Source: Actinophytocola sp.
GTDB taxonomy: Bacteria > Actinomycetota > Actinomycetes > Mycobacteriales > Pseudonocardiaceae
Direction of reading: 5' to 3'
DNA length: 34,854 nucleotides
Assembly: GCA_009379975.1 (NCBI GenBank)
Contig: WHSS01000025.1
Span: 1 to 34,854, forward strand
Positions within the stretch are counted from its first letter, which is position 1. The number at the start of each line of letters is the position of its first letter. The notes below the pieces were generated by a model. It was not told where the DNA came from and ran no database searches. It saw nothing but the letters and a program-made list of their open reading frames with translations. Positions 25,262 through 33,339 of the stretch are shown one piece after another. The translations under genes and the position numbers were made by a program.

Positions 25262-26116
25262 CTAGCGCACGGGCCTCCGCTGGCATCTCGGGCAGAAGTA
25301 CGACGAACGATTGGTGAACCTCTCCCGGCGGATCGCCGAGCCGCAGCGCCCGCACGGCTCGCCCTCGCGGCCGTAGACGTTGAGCGACCGTTCGAAGTAG
25401 CCGGACTGCCCGTTGATGTTGACGTAGAGCGCGTCGAACGAGGTGCCGCCCGCTGACAGCGCATCACGCATCACCTCGGTCGCGGCGTCGAGCAGCGCCA
25501 TGCCCTGCTTCGCCGTGACGCGCTCGGTCGGGCGTGATCCGTGTACCTTCGACCGCCAGAGCGCCTCGTCCGCGTAGATGTTGCCGATGCCGGACACCAG
25601 GGTCTGGTCGAGCAGCGCCCGCTTGAGCTCGGTGCGCCGGGCGCGCAACGCCGCAACGGCGCGCGCCGGGTCGAAGCCGGGGTCCATCGGGTCGCGAGCG
25701 ATGTGCCCGATCGTCTCCGGCACCCGCGTTCCGTCGACCTCGACGAGCTCGGCGAACGTGAACCCGCCGAAGGTGCGCTGATCGACGAAACGCAATTCGC
25801 CGCCGTCGGTGAACCGAACCCGGATCCGCAGGTGCTTCTCGGCCGCGTCTTCTCCGGACCGCACCAGCAGCTGGCCACTCATGCCGAGGTGACCCAGCAC
25901 GGCGGCATCGGAGCCCAGCTCGAACCAGAGATACTTACCCCGGCGCCGGACGGCGTCGATCCGCTCCCCGGTCAGCCTGCCGCTGAAGTCCGCGGCGCCG
26001 GGCAGGTGGCGCCGGATCGAGCGCGGATGCAGCACGTCCACAGCGGCGATGGTCCTGCCGACGATGTGGCCCGCCAGCCCAGCCCGTACGACCTCGACCT
26101 CGGGAAGCTCAGGCAC
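25262..26116 (-). CDS. mutM: Formamidopyrimidine-DNA glycosylase
   Basis: This base-excision repair enzyme (Fpg, 284 residues) removes 8-oxoguanine and formamidopyrimidines and nicks the strand. The catalytic N-terminal Pro2-Glu3 ([10 protein letters not shown]) and the conserved Lys61 (RRRGKYLWF) are present. The H2TH region includes [13 protein letters not shown], and the C-terminal four-cysteine zinc finger runs from CGRCG to FCPRCQ. ATG 26116 starts three bases after the rnc stop, so the pair is cotranscribed, the standard actinobacterial arrangement. Confidence 0.97.
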   Translation of the reverse strand: MPELPEVEVVRAGLAGHIVGRTIAAVDVLHPRSIRRHLPGAADFSGRLTGERIDAVRRRGKYLWFELGSDAAVLGHLGMSGQLLVRSGEDAAEKHLRIRVRFTDGGELRFVDQRTFGGFTFAELVEVDGTRVPETIGHIARDPMDPGFDPARAVAALRARRTELKRALLDQTLVSGIGNIYADEALWRSKVHGSRPTERVTAKQGMALLDAATEVMRDALSAGGTSFDALYVNINGQSGYFERSLNVYGREGEPCGRCGSAIRRERFTNRSSYFCPRCQRRPVR

Positions 26117-26119
26117 TGG

Positions 26120-26872
26120 CTACCCGGCGTGGTTTCGCGCGGCATCAGCCGTGTCGCGCTCGGCGGATAGCGAACGCCACGCCATCTCGGCGGCGTTCTG
26201 CTCCGCTTCCTTCTTGGTGCTCCCCTGGCCGTCGCCCCGTTCGACACCGCCGACCAGCACGGTGGCGGTGAACTCCTTCTGATGATCGGGCCCGGTATCG
26301 ACGACCCGGTACTCCGGCACGCCGAGCGCCCCGGACGCCGTCAGCTCCTGCAGGCTGGTCTTCCAGTCGAGCCCGGCGCCACGCAGCGGCGCCTCGGCGA
26401 GCAGGTCACCGAAGAGCCGGTGCACCAGTTCCCGGGCGGCGGCGATGCCGTGCTCGAGGTAGACCGCCCCGATCATGGCTTCCAGGCCGTCGGCGAGGAT
26501 GCTCGCCTTGTCCCTGCCACCGGTGAGCTCCTCGCCCTTGCCGAGCAGCAGGTGCGCCCCGAGACCGCCTTCACCGAGGCCACGGGACACACCGGCGAGG
26601 GCGTGCATGTTGACCACGCTGGCGCGCAGCTTGGCCAACTGCCCTTCCGGCAGGTCGGGGTGCTCGAGGTACAGGTGGTCGGTGACGACGAGACCTAGTA
26701 CCGCGTCCCCGAGGAACTCAAGGCGCTCGTTCGGCGGCAACCCACCGTTCTCATACGCGTACGACCGGTGGGTCAGGGCGAGCGTCAGCAGGTCGGGTTT
26801 GAGCTCGATACCGAGCGCCTCGAGGAGGGGCGCGGGCTCTTCCGCGGGACCGCTCACCGTGTTTGCCGCCAT
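26120..26872 (-). CDS. rnc: Ribonuclease III
   Basis: RNase III cleaves double-stranded RNA, including rRNA precursors. From ATG 26872 it has 250 residues: the catalytic domain with signature [12 protein letters not shown] (48-59) and second acidic cluster [13 protein letters not shown], then a double-stranded RNA-binding domain at about 165-235 ([26 protein letters not shown]). The open frame extends to 27115 across rpmF, but only the 26872 start gives a normal N-terminus. It lies 14 bases after rpmF and 3 bases before mutM. Confidence 0.97.
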   Translation of the reverse strand: MAANTVSGPAEEPAPLLEALGIELKPDLLTLALTHRSYAYENGGLPPNERLEFLGDAVLGLVVTDHLYLEHPDLPEGQLAKLRASVVNMHALAGVSRGLGEGGLGAHLLLGKGEELTGGRDKASILADGLEAMIGAVYLEHGIAAARELVHRLFGDLLAEAPLRGAGLDWKTSLQELTASGALGVPEYRVVDTGPDHQKEFTATVLVGGVERGDGQGSTKKEAEQNAAEMAWRSLSAERDTADAARNHAG

Positions 26873-26886
26873 CGTCGCGCCGCCGA

Positions 26887-27069
26887 TCAGGCCGGCTCGA
26901 CGACCTGACGACCGGCGTACTGACCGCAGTTCGGGCAAGCCACGTGCTGCGGCTTCAGCTCCTTGCACGCACGGTTGGCGCAGGGCACGAGGTGCACTGC
27001 GCTCGCCTTCCACTGCGAGCGACGGGACCGCGTGTTGGAGCGCGACATCTTCCGCTTCGGGACGGCCAC
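26887..27069 (-). CDS. rpmF: 50S ribosomal protein L32
   Basis: L32 has 60 residues and begins with the usual [16 protein letters not shown]. It has four zinc-binding cysteines (CANRAC and CPNCG), so it is the zinc-dependent (C+) form. The GTG start at 27069 has AGGAG eight bases upstream. It follows the DUF177 gene, the yceD-rpmF pairing conserved across bacteria, and precedes rnc. A 10-bp hairpin lies in its leader. Confidence 0.97.
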   Translation of the reverse strand: MAVPKRKMSRSNTRSRRSQWKASAVHLVPCANRACKELKPQHVACPNCGQYAGRQVVEPA

Positions 27070-27089
27070 GACTACTTCTCCTCATCATG

Positions 27090-27113
27090 GTCCGCTCGCA
27101 CCGGCGAGCGGAC
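27090..27113 (-). promoter_or_regulatory. GC-rich hairpin in the rpmF leader
   Basis: GTCCGCTCGC (27090-27099) and GCGAGCGGAC (27104-27113) pair perfectly around a 4-base loop, ending 20 bases upstream of the rpmF start and just before its ribosome site. It could be an attenuator, an RNA processing site or a protein-binding site. Confidence 0.55.
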
Positions 27114-27186
27114 ACGTCATCGTTGTCGGTTGCGAGCTGCTGCCCGCGAGGTCTTCAGCGGCGGCGGTCACGCAGCCATATGATCA

Positions 27187-27804
27187 TCACTGCGAACCGC
27201 CTTCGGGACGCGTCTCGTCGGGGCTTAACTCCCCAAACTGCTCGACCAGCGCGGCCCACCGAGGATCTATCTTCTCATGAGCGTGTCCCGGCTCGAGATC
27301 GGCCCACTTCAATCCGCAATCGGGACACAGACCGAGGCATTCCGGCGTGCACAGCGGCACCTGCGGCAGCGCGAGCACCACCGCGTCGCGCACCACCGGC
27401 TCGAGGTCGATCAGGCCGTCGACGATCCGGCTGGCCTCGCCCTCCTCCGTGGTCGCCTCGGTCGCGGAGTCCGGGTAGGCGAACAGTTCGGTGATCTCGA
27501 CCTGGATCTCGTCATCGATCGGATCGAGGCAGCGCGAGCATTGGCCCGTCGTCGGCGCGCTCGCGGTGCCGGTGACGAGCACCCCTTCGACGACGGATTC
27601 GAGCAGCACGTCGAGCTCGAACTCGGCGCACTGGGAAACCTCGATCACATCCGGTACGCCGAGCGTCGTATCGACGGGCACCCAACGGTGCACGTCGCGG
27701 CTGGAACCGGCCCGGCGAGCCAGGTCTTTGGTGTCGATGACCCATGGCCCGCGCGCATCGGGAGTCACCGGACGAGTGTCGGCGTTGTTCTGCTTTTCGG
27801 ACAT
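27187..27804 (-). CDS. DUF177/YceD-family protein
   Basis: This 205-residue protein belongs to the DUF177 (YceD) family, whose gene nearly always precedes rpmF; the family is linked to 23S rRNA metabolism in plants and bacteria. It has cysteine pairs of the metal-binding kind (QCSRCLDP near 120 and CTPECLGLCPDCG near 160) and an acidic middle region. ATG 27804 has GGAG just upstream. It lies 38 bases after the sepIVA gene and 117 bases before rpmF. The leader hairpin of rpmF falls in that gap. Confidence 0.9.
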   Translation of the reverse strand: MSEKQNNADTRPVTPDARGPWVIDTKDLARRAGSSRDVHRWVPVDTTLGVPDVIEVSQCAEFELDVLLESVVEGVLVTGTASAPTTGQCSRCLDPIDDEIQVEITELFAYPDSATEATTEEGEASRIVDGLIDLEPVVRDAVVLALPQVPLCTPECLGLCPDCGLKWADLEPGHAHEKIDPRWAALVEQFGELSPDETRPEGGSQ

Positions 27805-27842
27805 CTGCTCCAGCGTACCGCCGGCCTAGCGACCAAGGATCG

Positions 27843-28556
27843 CTAGTAGTCGTAGCCGTTGCGCACGCCAACCGCGACGCCGGGGGCGCGCAGCCGGTTA
27901 CGCCCCTGGTCCACGGTGCGCAAGGTCTGCGAAAGCAGGTCGGCGAATTCGGCGAGCTTGCCGTCCACGTAGGCGTCGCAGTCGTCGCGCTGGCGGTCGA
28001 CTTCGGCGTTGGCTTCGTCGACGATGCGGGCGGCTTCGGCATGCGAGGCCTGCACGACCTCGGTCTGACCGACCAGCCTCGCCTGCTCGTCGAGGCCGTC
28101 CTGCACGGAGCGCTCGTAGGCATCCCGGCCCGCCTGCAGCATCCGGTCGGATTCGCCGCGGGCCCGCTCGGTGAGGCTGTCGTACTCGGCGCGCCCGCTG
28201 GCCACCGCACGGTTCGCTTCGGCGTCGGCCTCGGCCATGATTCGATCGGCCTGCGCCTGCGCCTCCGCGACCACCCGCTCCGCCTCGGCACGGGCCTCCG
28301 CGACCGCAGCCTCGGCCTCTTCGGCGGCCGAGCTGATCGTCTCGCTCGCTTCCCGCCGCGCGCTGTTGACCAACTCATCGCGTTTGTCGAGCACGTCCTG
28401 CGCGTCGTCGACCTCGCCGGGCAGCGCGTCACGGACGTCATCGAGCAACTCGAGCACGTCACCACGCGGCACGACACAACTCGACGTCATCGGTACGCCG
28501 CGAGCTTCTTCCACAATCGTGACGAGTTCGTCGAGAGCCTCGAACACCCGGTACAC
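27843..28556 (-). CDS. sepIVA: DivIVA-like septation protein (SepIVA homologue)
   Basis: The 237-residue protein begins VYRVFEALDELVTIVEEARG and continues PMTSSCVVPRGDVLELLDD, closely resembling mycobacterial Rv2927c/SepIVA as I remember it. A long Ala/Glu/Arg coiled coil (about 70-210) follows. SepIVA is a cytoplasmic coiled-coil factor tied to septation and cell-envelope synthesis in mycobacteria. GTG 28556 with AGGGAG upstream gives the family N-terminus; the 28586 start adds ten residues. Its place between coaD and DUF177 agrees with the mycobacterial order. Confidence 0.88.
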   Translation of the reverse strand: MYRVFEALDELVTIVEEARGVPMTSSCVVPRGDVLELLDDVRDALPGEVDDAQDVLDKRDELVNSARREASETISSAAEEAEAAVAEARAEAERVVAEAQAQADRIMAEADAEANRAVASGRAEYDSLTERARGESDRMLQAGRDAYERSVQDGLDEQARLVGQTEVVQASHAEAARIVDEANAEVDRQRDDCDAYVDGKLAEFADLLSQTLRTVDQGRNRLRAPGVAVGVRNGYDY

Positions 28557-28638
28557 GGCACTCTCCCTTAGGCGATCTAGGTGCACTTACCCCAGTCAGT
28601 TTGCCTGGTCGGTGCCGCGAATGCGTGCAGGTGCCCGG

Positions 28639-29127
28639 TTATTGGGCGTGTTGCTCCGCGATGCGCTTGACCAGCTCGTCCCGAACGTGGTCCGGCACCA
28701 AGCCGGTGATGTCGCCCCCGTGGGTCGCCACTTCCTTGATCAGGGAGCTGGACAGGAAGCTGTATTCGGGGTTGGTCGACATGAACAGCGTGTCCACCCC
28801 GGAGAGCCGCTTGTTCATCTGCGCCATCTGCAGCTCGTAGTCGAAGTCGCTGACCGCGCGCAGCCCCTTGGTGATCGCCGCGATGTCATGGTCGGCGCAG
28901 TAGTCCACCAGCAGGCCGTACCATGAGTCAATGCGCACGTTGGGCAGGTGCGCGGTGATTTCGCGCAGCAGGGCCATCCGCTCGTCGATGCTGAACAGCC
29001 CCTGCTTGTTCTTGTTGATCAGCACCGCGACGAACACCTCGTCGAAGAGTTCGGCCGACCGCTCGATGATGTCGAGGTGGCCATTGGTCACCGGATCGTA
29101 GGAGCCTGGGCATACCGCTCGACGCAT
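28639..29127 (-). CDS. coaD: Phosphopantetheine adenylyltransferase
   Basis: CoaD transfers AMP from ATP to 4'-phosphopantetheine, the penultimate step of CoA synthesis. It has 162 residues, the usual length. The nucleotidyltransferase motif PGSYDPVTNGH (His17) and the SSSLIKE motif near the C-terminus are intact. ATG 29127 gives the standard MRRAVCPGS start. No ribosome site is visible, and a -10-like TAGCGT ends seven bases upstream, so a leaderless mRNA is possible. In many relatives rsmD lies directly upstream; here two plus-strand genes intervene. Confidence 0.97.
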   Translation of the reverse strand: MRRAVCPGSYDPVTNGHLDIIERSAELFDEVFVAVLINKNKQGLFSIDERMALLREITAHLPNVRIDSWYGLLVDYCADHDIAAITKGLRAVSDFDYELQMAQMNKRLSGVDTLFMSTNPEYSFLSSSLIKEVATHGGDITGLVPDHVRDELVKRIAEQHAQ

Positions 29128-29211
29128 GCTGCGGACGCTATCAGGCGACATGCACGGCCCGCGCGAGGCGACGACATGCCGGGATGCGGCGACGCTGACA
29201 GGATGGTTGCT

Positions 29212-29868
29212 ATGGGCGTGAGCGACGGTTGGCGGCTCAACCACCCGTGGGCGGCGGTCTACTCCTTCGGGATCAACCGGCCGCAGTTGGCCAAGCCCGC
29301 CGCGCGGCTGGCCTTCGGCACCGATATCGGCCTGCTCTACGACGCGACGGCCGCGATCGGGCAGTTGCCCGCGGGCAGTTCGGTGCTGGACGTGCCGTGC
29401 GGCAGCGGCGTGGCGCTGCGCGGCATCCGCCCCGGCCAGGGGCTGCGTTACGCCGCCGCCGACATCGCGCCCGCCATGCTCGACCGCACCCGGCATACCG
29501 CGGACCGGCTCGGCGTCGCGGATCAGGTCCTCACCGTCGAGGCCGACGCCGGGCGGATGCCGTTCGCCGACGGCCAGTTCGACCTGTGCGTGAGCTTCAC
29601 CGGTCTGCATTGCTTCCCGGACCCGTACGCGGCCGTCACCGAGATCGCGCGCGCCCTCAGGCCAGGCGGCACGCTGCGGGTGAGCTGGATGCGCACCGAT
29701 GCCGGCCCGCAGTACCGCCCGCACCTCGCGATCGGCCGGCTGTCCGGACTGCTCGGGCCGAGCGCGACGACGGACGAGGTCCGAGGCTGGCTGGCCGCGA
29801 CCGGGTTCGTCGACATCGACATCGTCACCTCCGGCGCGCTGGCCTACACGAGCGCGACCCGCGTCTAG
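29212..29868 (+). CDS. SAM-dependent methyltransferase, class I
   Basis: The protein has 218 residues with motif I SVLDVPCGSGVALRG (about 60-75), an acidic loop at the end of strand 2 (AAADIAPAML), motif II DGQFDLCVSFTGLHCFPD and motif III ALRPGGTLRVSW. It is of the Methyltransf_11 type that acts on small molecules; the substrate is unknown. ATG 29212 is preferred, with AGGA nine bases upstream; ATG 29203 is an alternative. It diverges from coaD and is followed after 14 bases by a truncated permease gene in the same direction. Both interrupt the usual rsmD-coaD order. Confidence 0.85.
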   Translation: MGVSDGWRLNHPWAAVYSFGINRPQLAKPAARLAFGTDIGLLYDATAAIGQLPAGSSVLDVPCGSGVALRGIRPGQGLRYAAADIAPAMLDRTRHTADRLGVADQVLTVEADAGRMPFADGQFDLCVSFTGLHCFPDPYAAVTEIARALRPGGTLRVSWMRTDAGPQYRPHLAIGRLSGLLGPSATTDEVRGWLAATGFVDIDIVTSGALAYTSATRV

Positions 29869-29882
29869 GACTGTTGGCCGGT

Positions 29883-30347
29883 GTGAAGCAAGGCCAGATC
29901 GATATTCGCACGACGGATTACCGCGAGTACATGGCCGACGAGCTCGCCCTCATGCGCTGGGTGTTCCTCGGCATGGCCACGCTGGTGCTGCTGATCGGCG
30001 TCGCGGGCATCCTCAACGTCAGCCTGGCCACCGTCGGTGAGCGCATCGAGGAGTTCGCGCTGCGCCGCGCGATCGGTACACCGCGGCTGCTGGGCGGCAT
30101 GGTCCTCGCCGAGACGCTGATCGTCGGCCTGCTGACAGCCGCGGCCGCGATCGGTTCCGGGATCGTGGGCCTGCGGCTCATGAGCGAGCTGTTCGGCACG
30201 CGTGAGCCGTTCCTGGCCGATGTGGCGTTTCCGTGGCAGGCAGGCGTGGCGGGGGTGATCGCCGGTGTTGCGGCGGGCGTGCTTGGCGGGCTCATCCCGG
30301 CGATCAGGGCCTCCCGGATCCCGATCGCCACGGTGATGCGGGCCTGA
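29883..30347 (+). pseudogene. Truncated FtsX/MacB-type ABC transporter permease (C-terminal part)
   Basis: About 155 residues from GTG 29883 match the C-terminal half of FtsX-domain ABC permeases. They hold a first helix with VLLIGVAGILNVSLATVGER, the hallmark EFALRRAIGTPRLLG, two further helices and the ending PAIRASRIPIATVMRA. Normal family members have about 400 residues with an N-terminal helix and a large periplasmic domain, which are missing. No ATP-binding partner is in the window. The simplest reading is a remnant left by a deletion that joined it to the methyltransferase gene. It converges on rsmD with 3 bases between stops. Confidence 0.8.
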
Positions 30348-30350
30348 GCC

Positions 30351-30902
30351 TCACGGCCGGTATTCGGCGCGGTGCAGTGCGGTGTCGCCGTAGCGCTTGG
30401 CCTTCAGCCGCCGGTACTCGTCGGGCCAGTCGATATCGCCGTCACGGGTCGCTCGTTCCAGCACGATGAGCGCGCCGGGGGCAAGCCAGCCGCCCGCCAG
30501 CAGCACCAGCACCTCACGCAGCGCTCGCCCGTCGACGTCGTAGGGCGGGTCGGCGACCACGAGGTCGAACGGCTCGGGCGGCTGACCCGCCAGCGCGACC
30601 TCGACCTTGGCGGGCAGTACCGTGCCGCCGAGACCGACCGTCGCCAGGTTCGCGCGCAGCACGTCCGCGGCTCGGCGGTCCGCCTCGACGAAGCATGCGA
30701 CCGCCGCACCGCGGGAGAGCGCCTCCAGCCCCAGCGCACCCGAACCGGCGTAGAGGTCCAGCACCCGGGCGCCCGCCAGCTCATCGGCGGCGGCCAGGGC
30801 GTTGAACAGCGCCTCCCGCACCCGCTCAGCGGTCGGCCGGGTCCCCTGCGGCGGCACTCGCAGCCGCCTGCCACCGGCGACGCCCGCCACGATCCGTGTC
30901 AC
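30351..30902 (-). CDS. rsmD: 16S rRNA (guanine(966)-N(2))-methyltransferase
   Basis: RsmD methylates G966 of 16S rRNA. From GTG 30902 it has 183 residues: VTRIVAGVAGGRRLRVPP, GTRPTAERVREALFNAL, the SAM motif VLDLYAGSGALGLEALSRGA and the catalytic DPPY in LVVADPPYDV. GGAGG eight bases upstream supports this start over the longer frame to 30992. The gene is normally followed by coaD in this group. Confidence 0.95.
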   Translation of the reverse strand: MTRIVAGVAGGRRLRVPPQGTRPTAERVREALFNALAAADELAGARVLDLYAGSGALGLEALSRGAAVACFVEADRRAADVLRANLATVGLGGTVLPAKVEVALAGQPPEPFDLVVADPPYDVDGRALREVLVLLAGGWLAPGALIVLERATRDGDIDWPDEYRRLKAKRYGDTALHRAEYRP

Positions 30903-31057
30903 CTGGCCATCCTCCCGCATGCAGGTTCGAACGGTTCCGTGCGGCTTCGTGCGGCGCTGTGTGGCGCTGGACAGCGGCGTTTTCGGCGGCACTTGCTCAA
31001 CCGCTCACCTCGGCCGCGTATTCTCATTCTTCCCCTTCTATCCACTAGGAGAGCTGC

Positions 31058-33190
31058 GTGTCGGAACCTCGGGTCAGGCGAGCCGAGATCGCGGTCGAGC
31101 AAGCCCATGTGAATCAGGTGTACGCGCGTCTCGCCGAACTCCGTGTCAACGCCGAAGACATGCGCACCAAGGGGTACGAAATCGGACACGGCGCGCAGCG
31201 GGAAGCGGTGTTCGAGCAGGCCTCGATGCTTTTCGAGCGCGACATGATGGTCTTCCACGCCAACCAGACGCTGCAGGCGCTCGACGCCGAGTACGAAGGC
31301 CTGGTCTTCGGCAGGCTCGACGCCGCGGCCGCTGACGGTGGCCTGCGGGACGAACCGCTCTACGTCGGCAGGCTCGGCATCCGCGACGCTGACTTCGAGA
31401 ACCTGGTCACCGACTGGCGGGCGCCCGCCGCCGCGCCGTTCTACCAGGCGACGGCCGAGGATCCGATGGGTGTGATCCGCAGGCGGGTGATCCGCTGCTC
31501 GGGCGCCGATGTGCTCGATGTCGACGACGACGTGCTGATGGCGGGCGCGGTGCCGGACGAGATGGTCATCGTGGGTGAGGGCGCGCTGATGGCGGCGCTC
31601 GGCCGGTCCCGCGGCGACAAGATGCGCGACATCGTCGCCACCATCCAGAAGGAGCAGGACGAGGTCATCCGGGCGCCGTGGCGCGGCGTCACCGAGATCA
31701 CCGGCGGGCCAGGCACCGGCAAGACCGCCGTCGCACTGCATCGCGCGGCCTACCTGCTGTACCGGCATCGCAAGCAGCTCGGCGGCGCGGGTGTGCTCGT
31801 GGTCGGGCCGTCGGGCGTGTTCACCAACTACATCTCCCGCGTGCTGCCCGCCATGGGCGAGACCAACGTCGAGTTGCGCGCCCTCGGTGAGGTACTCGAC
31901 TCGCACGTCGCCGAGCACATCGATACCGCACCCGTCGCCGCGATCAAGGGTTCGCTGCGCATGCGCCGGGTGCTGCTGCGCGCGATGCGGGACACGCCGC
32001 CGGGTGCCCCGGCCGAGATGCGCATCGTCTACGGCGGGGAGGTGCTCAAGCTCGACACCGCACAGCTCGAGCGGCTGCGCAAGCGGGTTCACGCCAGCGG
32101 CGGGCCGCCGAATCGCTCCCGGGTGCGCGCGGCCGAGACACTGCTGGCGGCGCTCGCCGACGTCGCGGAGCGCCACGCCCAGGATGACGGCCGCGAGTTC
32201 ACCTCGGCCAAGCGCGCCGAGCTGATCACCGAACTCGGCGAGCGCATCGACTTCCACCGCTTCCTGGTTCAGTGGTGGCCGGTGCTGGAGTCCGCCGAGG
32301 TGCTCGGCAGGCTCGCCGACGAGCGCAGGCTGGCACGAGCGGCGAAGTCGGTGCTGGACCGGACGGAAGTCAGCCTGCTCGCGGCTTCGCTCGCGGACCG
32401 GTCGGCCGGCTTCTCGGTCGCCGACATCGCGCTGCTCGACGAGCTACGGGTGCTGGTCGGTAAGCCCAAGCGCAAACGGCGCTCCGCCGAGCAGCTCGAG
32501 AACGCCGGCCAGGGTGGCAGGCACCGCCCCGAGCACTACGACGAGTACTCGCACATCGTGGTCGACGAGTCGCAGGACCTCTCCCCCATGCAGTGGCGGA
32601 TGATCGGCAGGCGCGGTAAGTACGCCAGCTGGACGGTGGTCGGCGACCCGGTCCAGAGCTCGTGGCCGTCGCCGTCCGAGGCCGCCGAGGCGGCGACCGC
32701 GGCGTTCGGCAGCACCACGGCCCGCAGGCGGTTCACGCTGCGCACCAACTACCGCAACTCGGCGGAAATCTTCGACCTCGCCGCGCGGGCCGTCGACGGC
32801 TACGCCGAGCCCGATCAGCTGCCACACGCCGTGCGGCGGACTGAGATCTCGCCCGACGTCCGCGAGGTCAGCCAGCCGAGCATGGAGGAATCCGTGCGTG
32901 CCGCGGCCAACGAGCTGCTGGGCGCCGTTGAGGGCACCGTCGGCGTGATCAGCGCGATGGACCGGGTCTCCGAGATCGACAAGTGGCTCTCAACACTGGC
33001 TGATGAGCGGCTCAAGGTCGTGGGCAGTCTCGACGCCAAGGGGCTCGAGTACGACGCCGTGGTGCTGGTCGAGCCGCAGCAGCTGATCGACGAGTCGCTG
33101 ACCGGCCGCCGGGTGCTCTATGTCGCGCTGACCAGGGCCACGCAGCGGCTCACCGTGCTGGCCACCGACCCACGCTGGCTCCCGGCCTGA
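31058..33190 (+). CDS. helD: HelD-like superfamily 1 helicase/RNA polymerase-associated ATPase
   Basis: The 710-residue protein has an N-terminal coiled-coil arm (about 1-80), a UvrD/Rep-like ATPase with Walker A GGPGTGKTA (216-224), Walker B VVDESQD (near 505), VVGDPVQSSWP, TNYRNSAEIF, DAKGLEYD and YVALTRATQRL. This is the HelD pattern: proteins that bind RNA polymerase and release it from stalled complexes or nucleic acid. GTG 31058 has AGGAG six bases upstream. It stands alone between rsmD (divergent) and an adenylate cyclase (convergent). Some actinobacterial relatives (HelR) protect against rifamycins, but I see no rifamycin-associated element in the 155 bases upstream. Confidence 0.9.
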   Translation: MSEPRVRRAEIAVEQAHVNQVYARLAELRVNAEDMRTKGYEIGHGAQREAVFEQASMLFERDMMVFHANQTLQALDAEYEGLVFGRLDAAAADGGLRDEPLYVGRLGIRDADFENLVTDWRAPAAAPFYQATAEDPMGVIRRRVIRCSGADVLDVDDDVLMAGAVPDEMVIVGEGALMAALGRSRGDKMRDIVATIQKEQDEVIRAPWRGVTEITGGPGTGKTAVALHRAAYLLYRHRKQLGGAGVLVVGPSGVFTNYISRVLPAMGETNVELRALGEVLDSHVAEHIDTAPVAAIKGSLRMRRVLLRAMRDTPPGAPAEMRIVYGGEVLKLDTAQLERLRKRVHASGGPPNRSRVRAAETLLAALADVAERHAQDDGREFTSAKRAELITELGERIDFHRFLVQWWPVLESAEVLGRLADERRLARAAKSVLDRTEVSLLAASLADRSAGFSVADIALLDELRVLVGKPKRKRRSAEQLENAGQGGRHRPEHYDEYSHIVVDESQDLSPMQWRMIGRRGKYASWTVVGDPVQSSWPSPSEAAEAATAAFGSTTARRRFTLRTNYRNSAEIFDLAARAVDGYAEPDQLPHAVRRTEISPDVREVSQPSMEESVRAAANELLGAVEGTVGVISAMDRVSEIDKWLSTLADERLKVVGSLDAKGLEYDAVVLVEPQQLIDESLTGRRVLYVALTRATQRLTVLATDPRWLPA

Positions 33191-33231
33191 CCCGCGTGTC
33201 CGCGCTCCAGACCCGCGCGCTGAATGCGGCA

Positions 33232-33274
33232 CCAAGGCCATGGGGTGCCTATACGGCACCGAAGGGGACCTTGG
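33232..33274 (+). terminator. Hairpin terminator with CTATACG loop, helD/cyclase
   Basis: CCAAGG (33232-33237) pairs with CCTTGG (33269-33274), and the inner stem GGTGC/GCACC (33244-33248, 33256-33260) closes loop CTATACG. The middle is unpaired or bulged. It lies between the convergent helD and cyclase genes, about 40 bases after the helD stop. Confidence 0.7.
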
Positions 33275-33339
33275 GCTCGCATCGACCATGACTGGCGACG
33301 CTGCGGAACTGGCGCGACTAGAACGCGGACACGCGCGGG

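Noticed and set aside
30915-30940. TTCGAAC-GGTTCC near rsmD/helD as a second LexA box
   Set aside because: The right half does not match GTTCGA with a 4-base spacer.
30910-30945. GGTTCGAAC resembling a tRNA T-arm
   Set aside because: No acceptor stem, anticodon arm or D-arm can be built around it.
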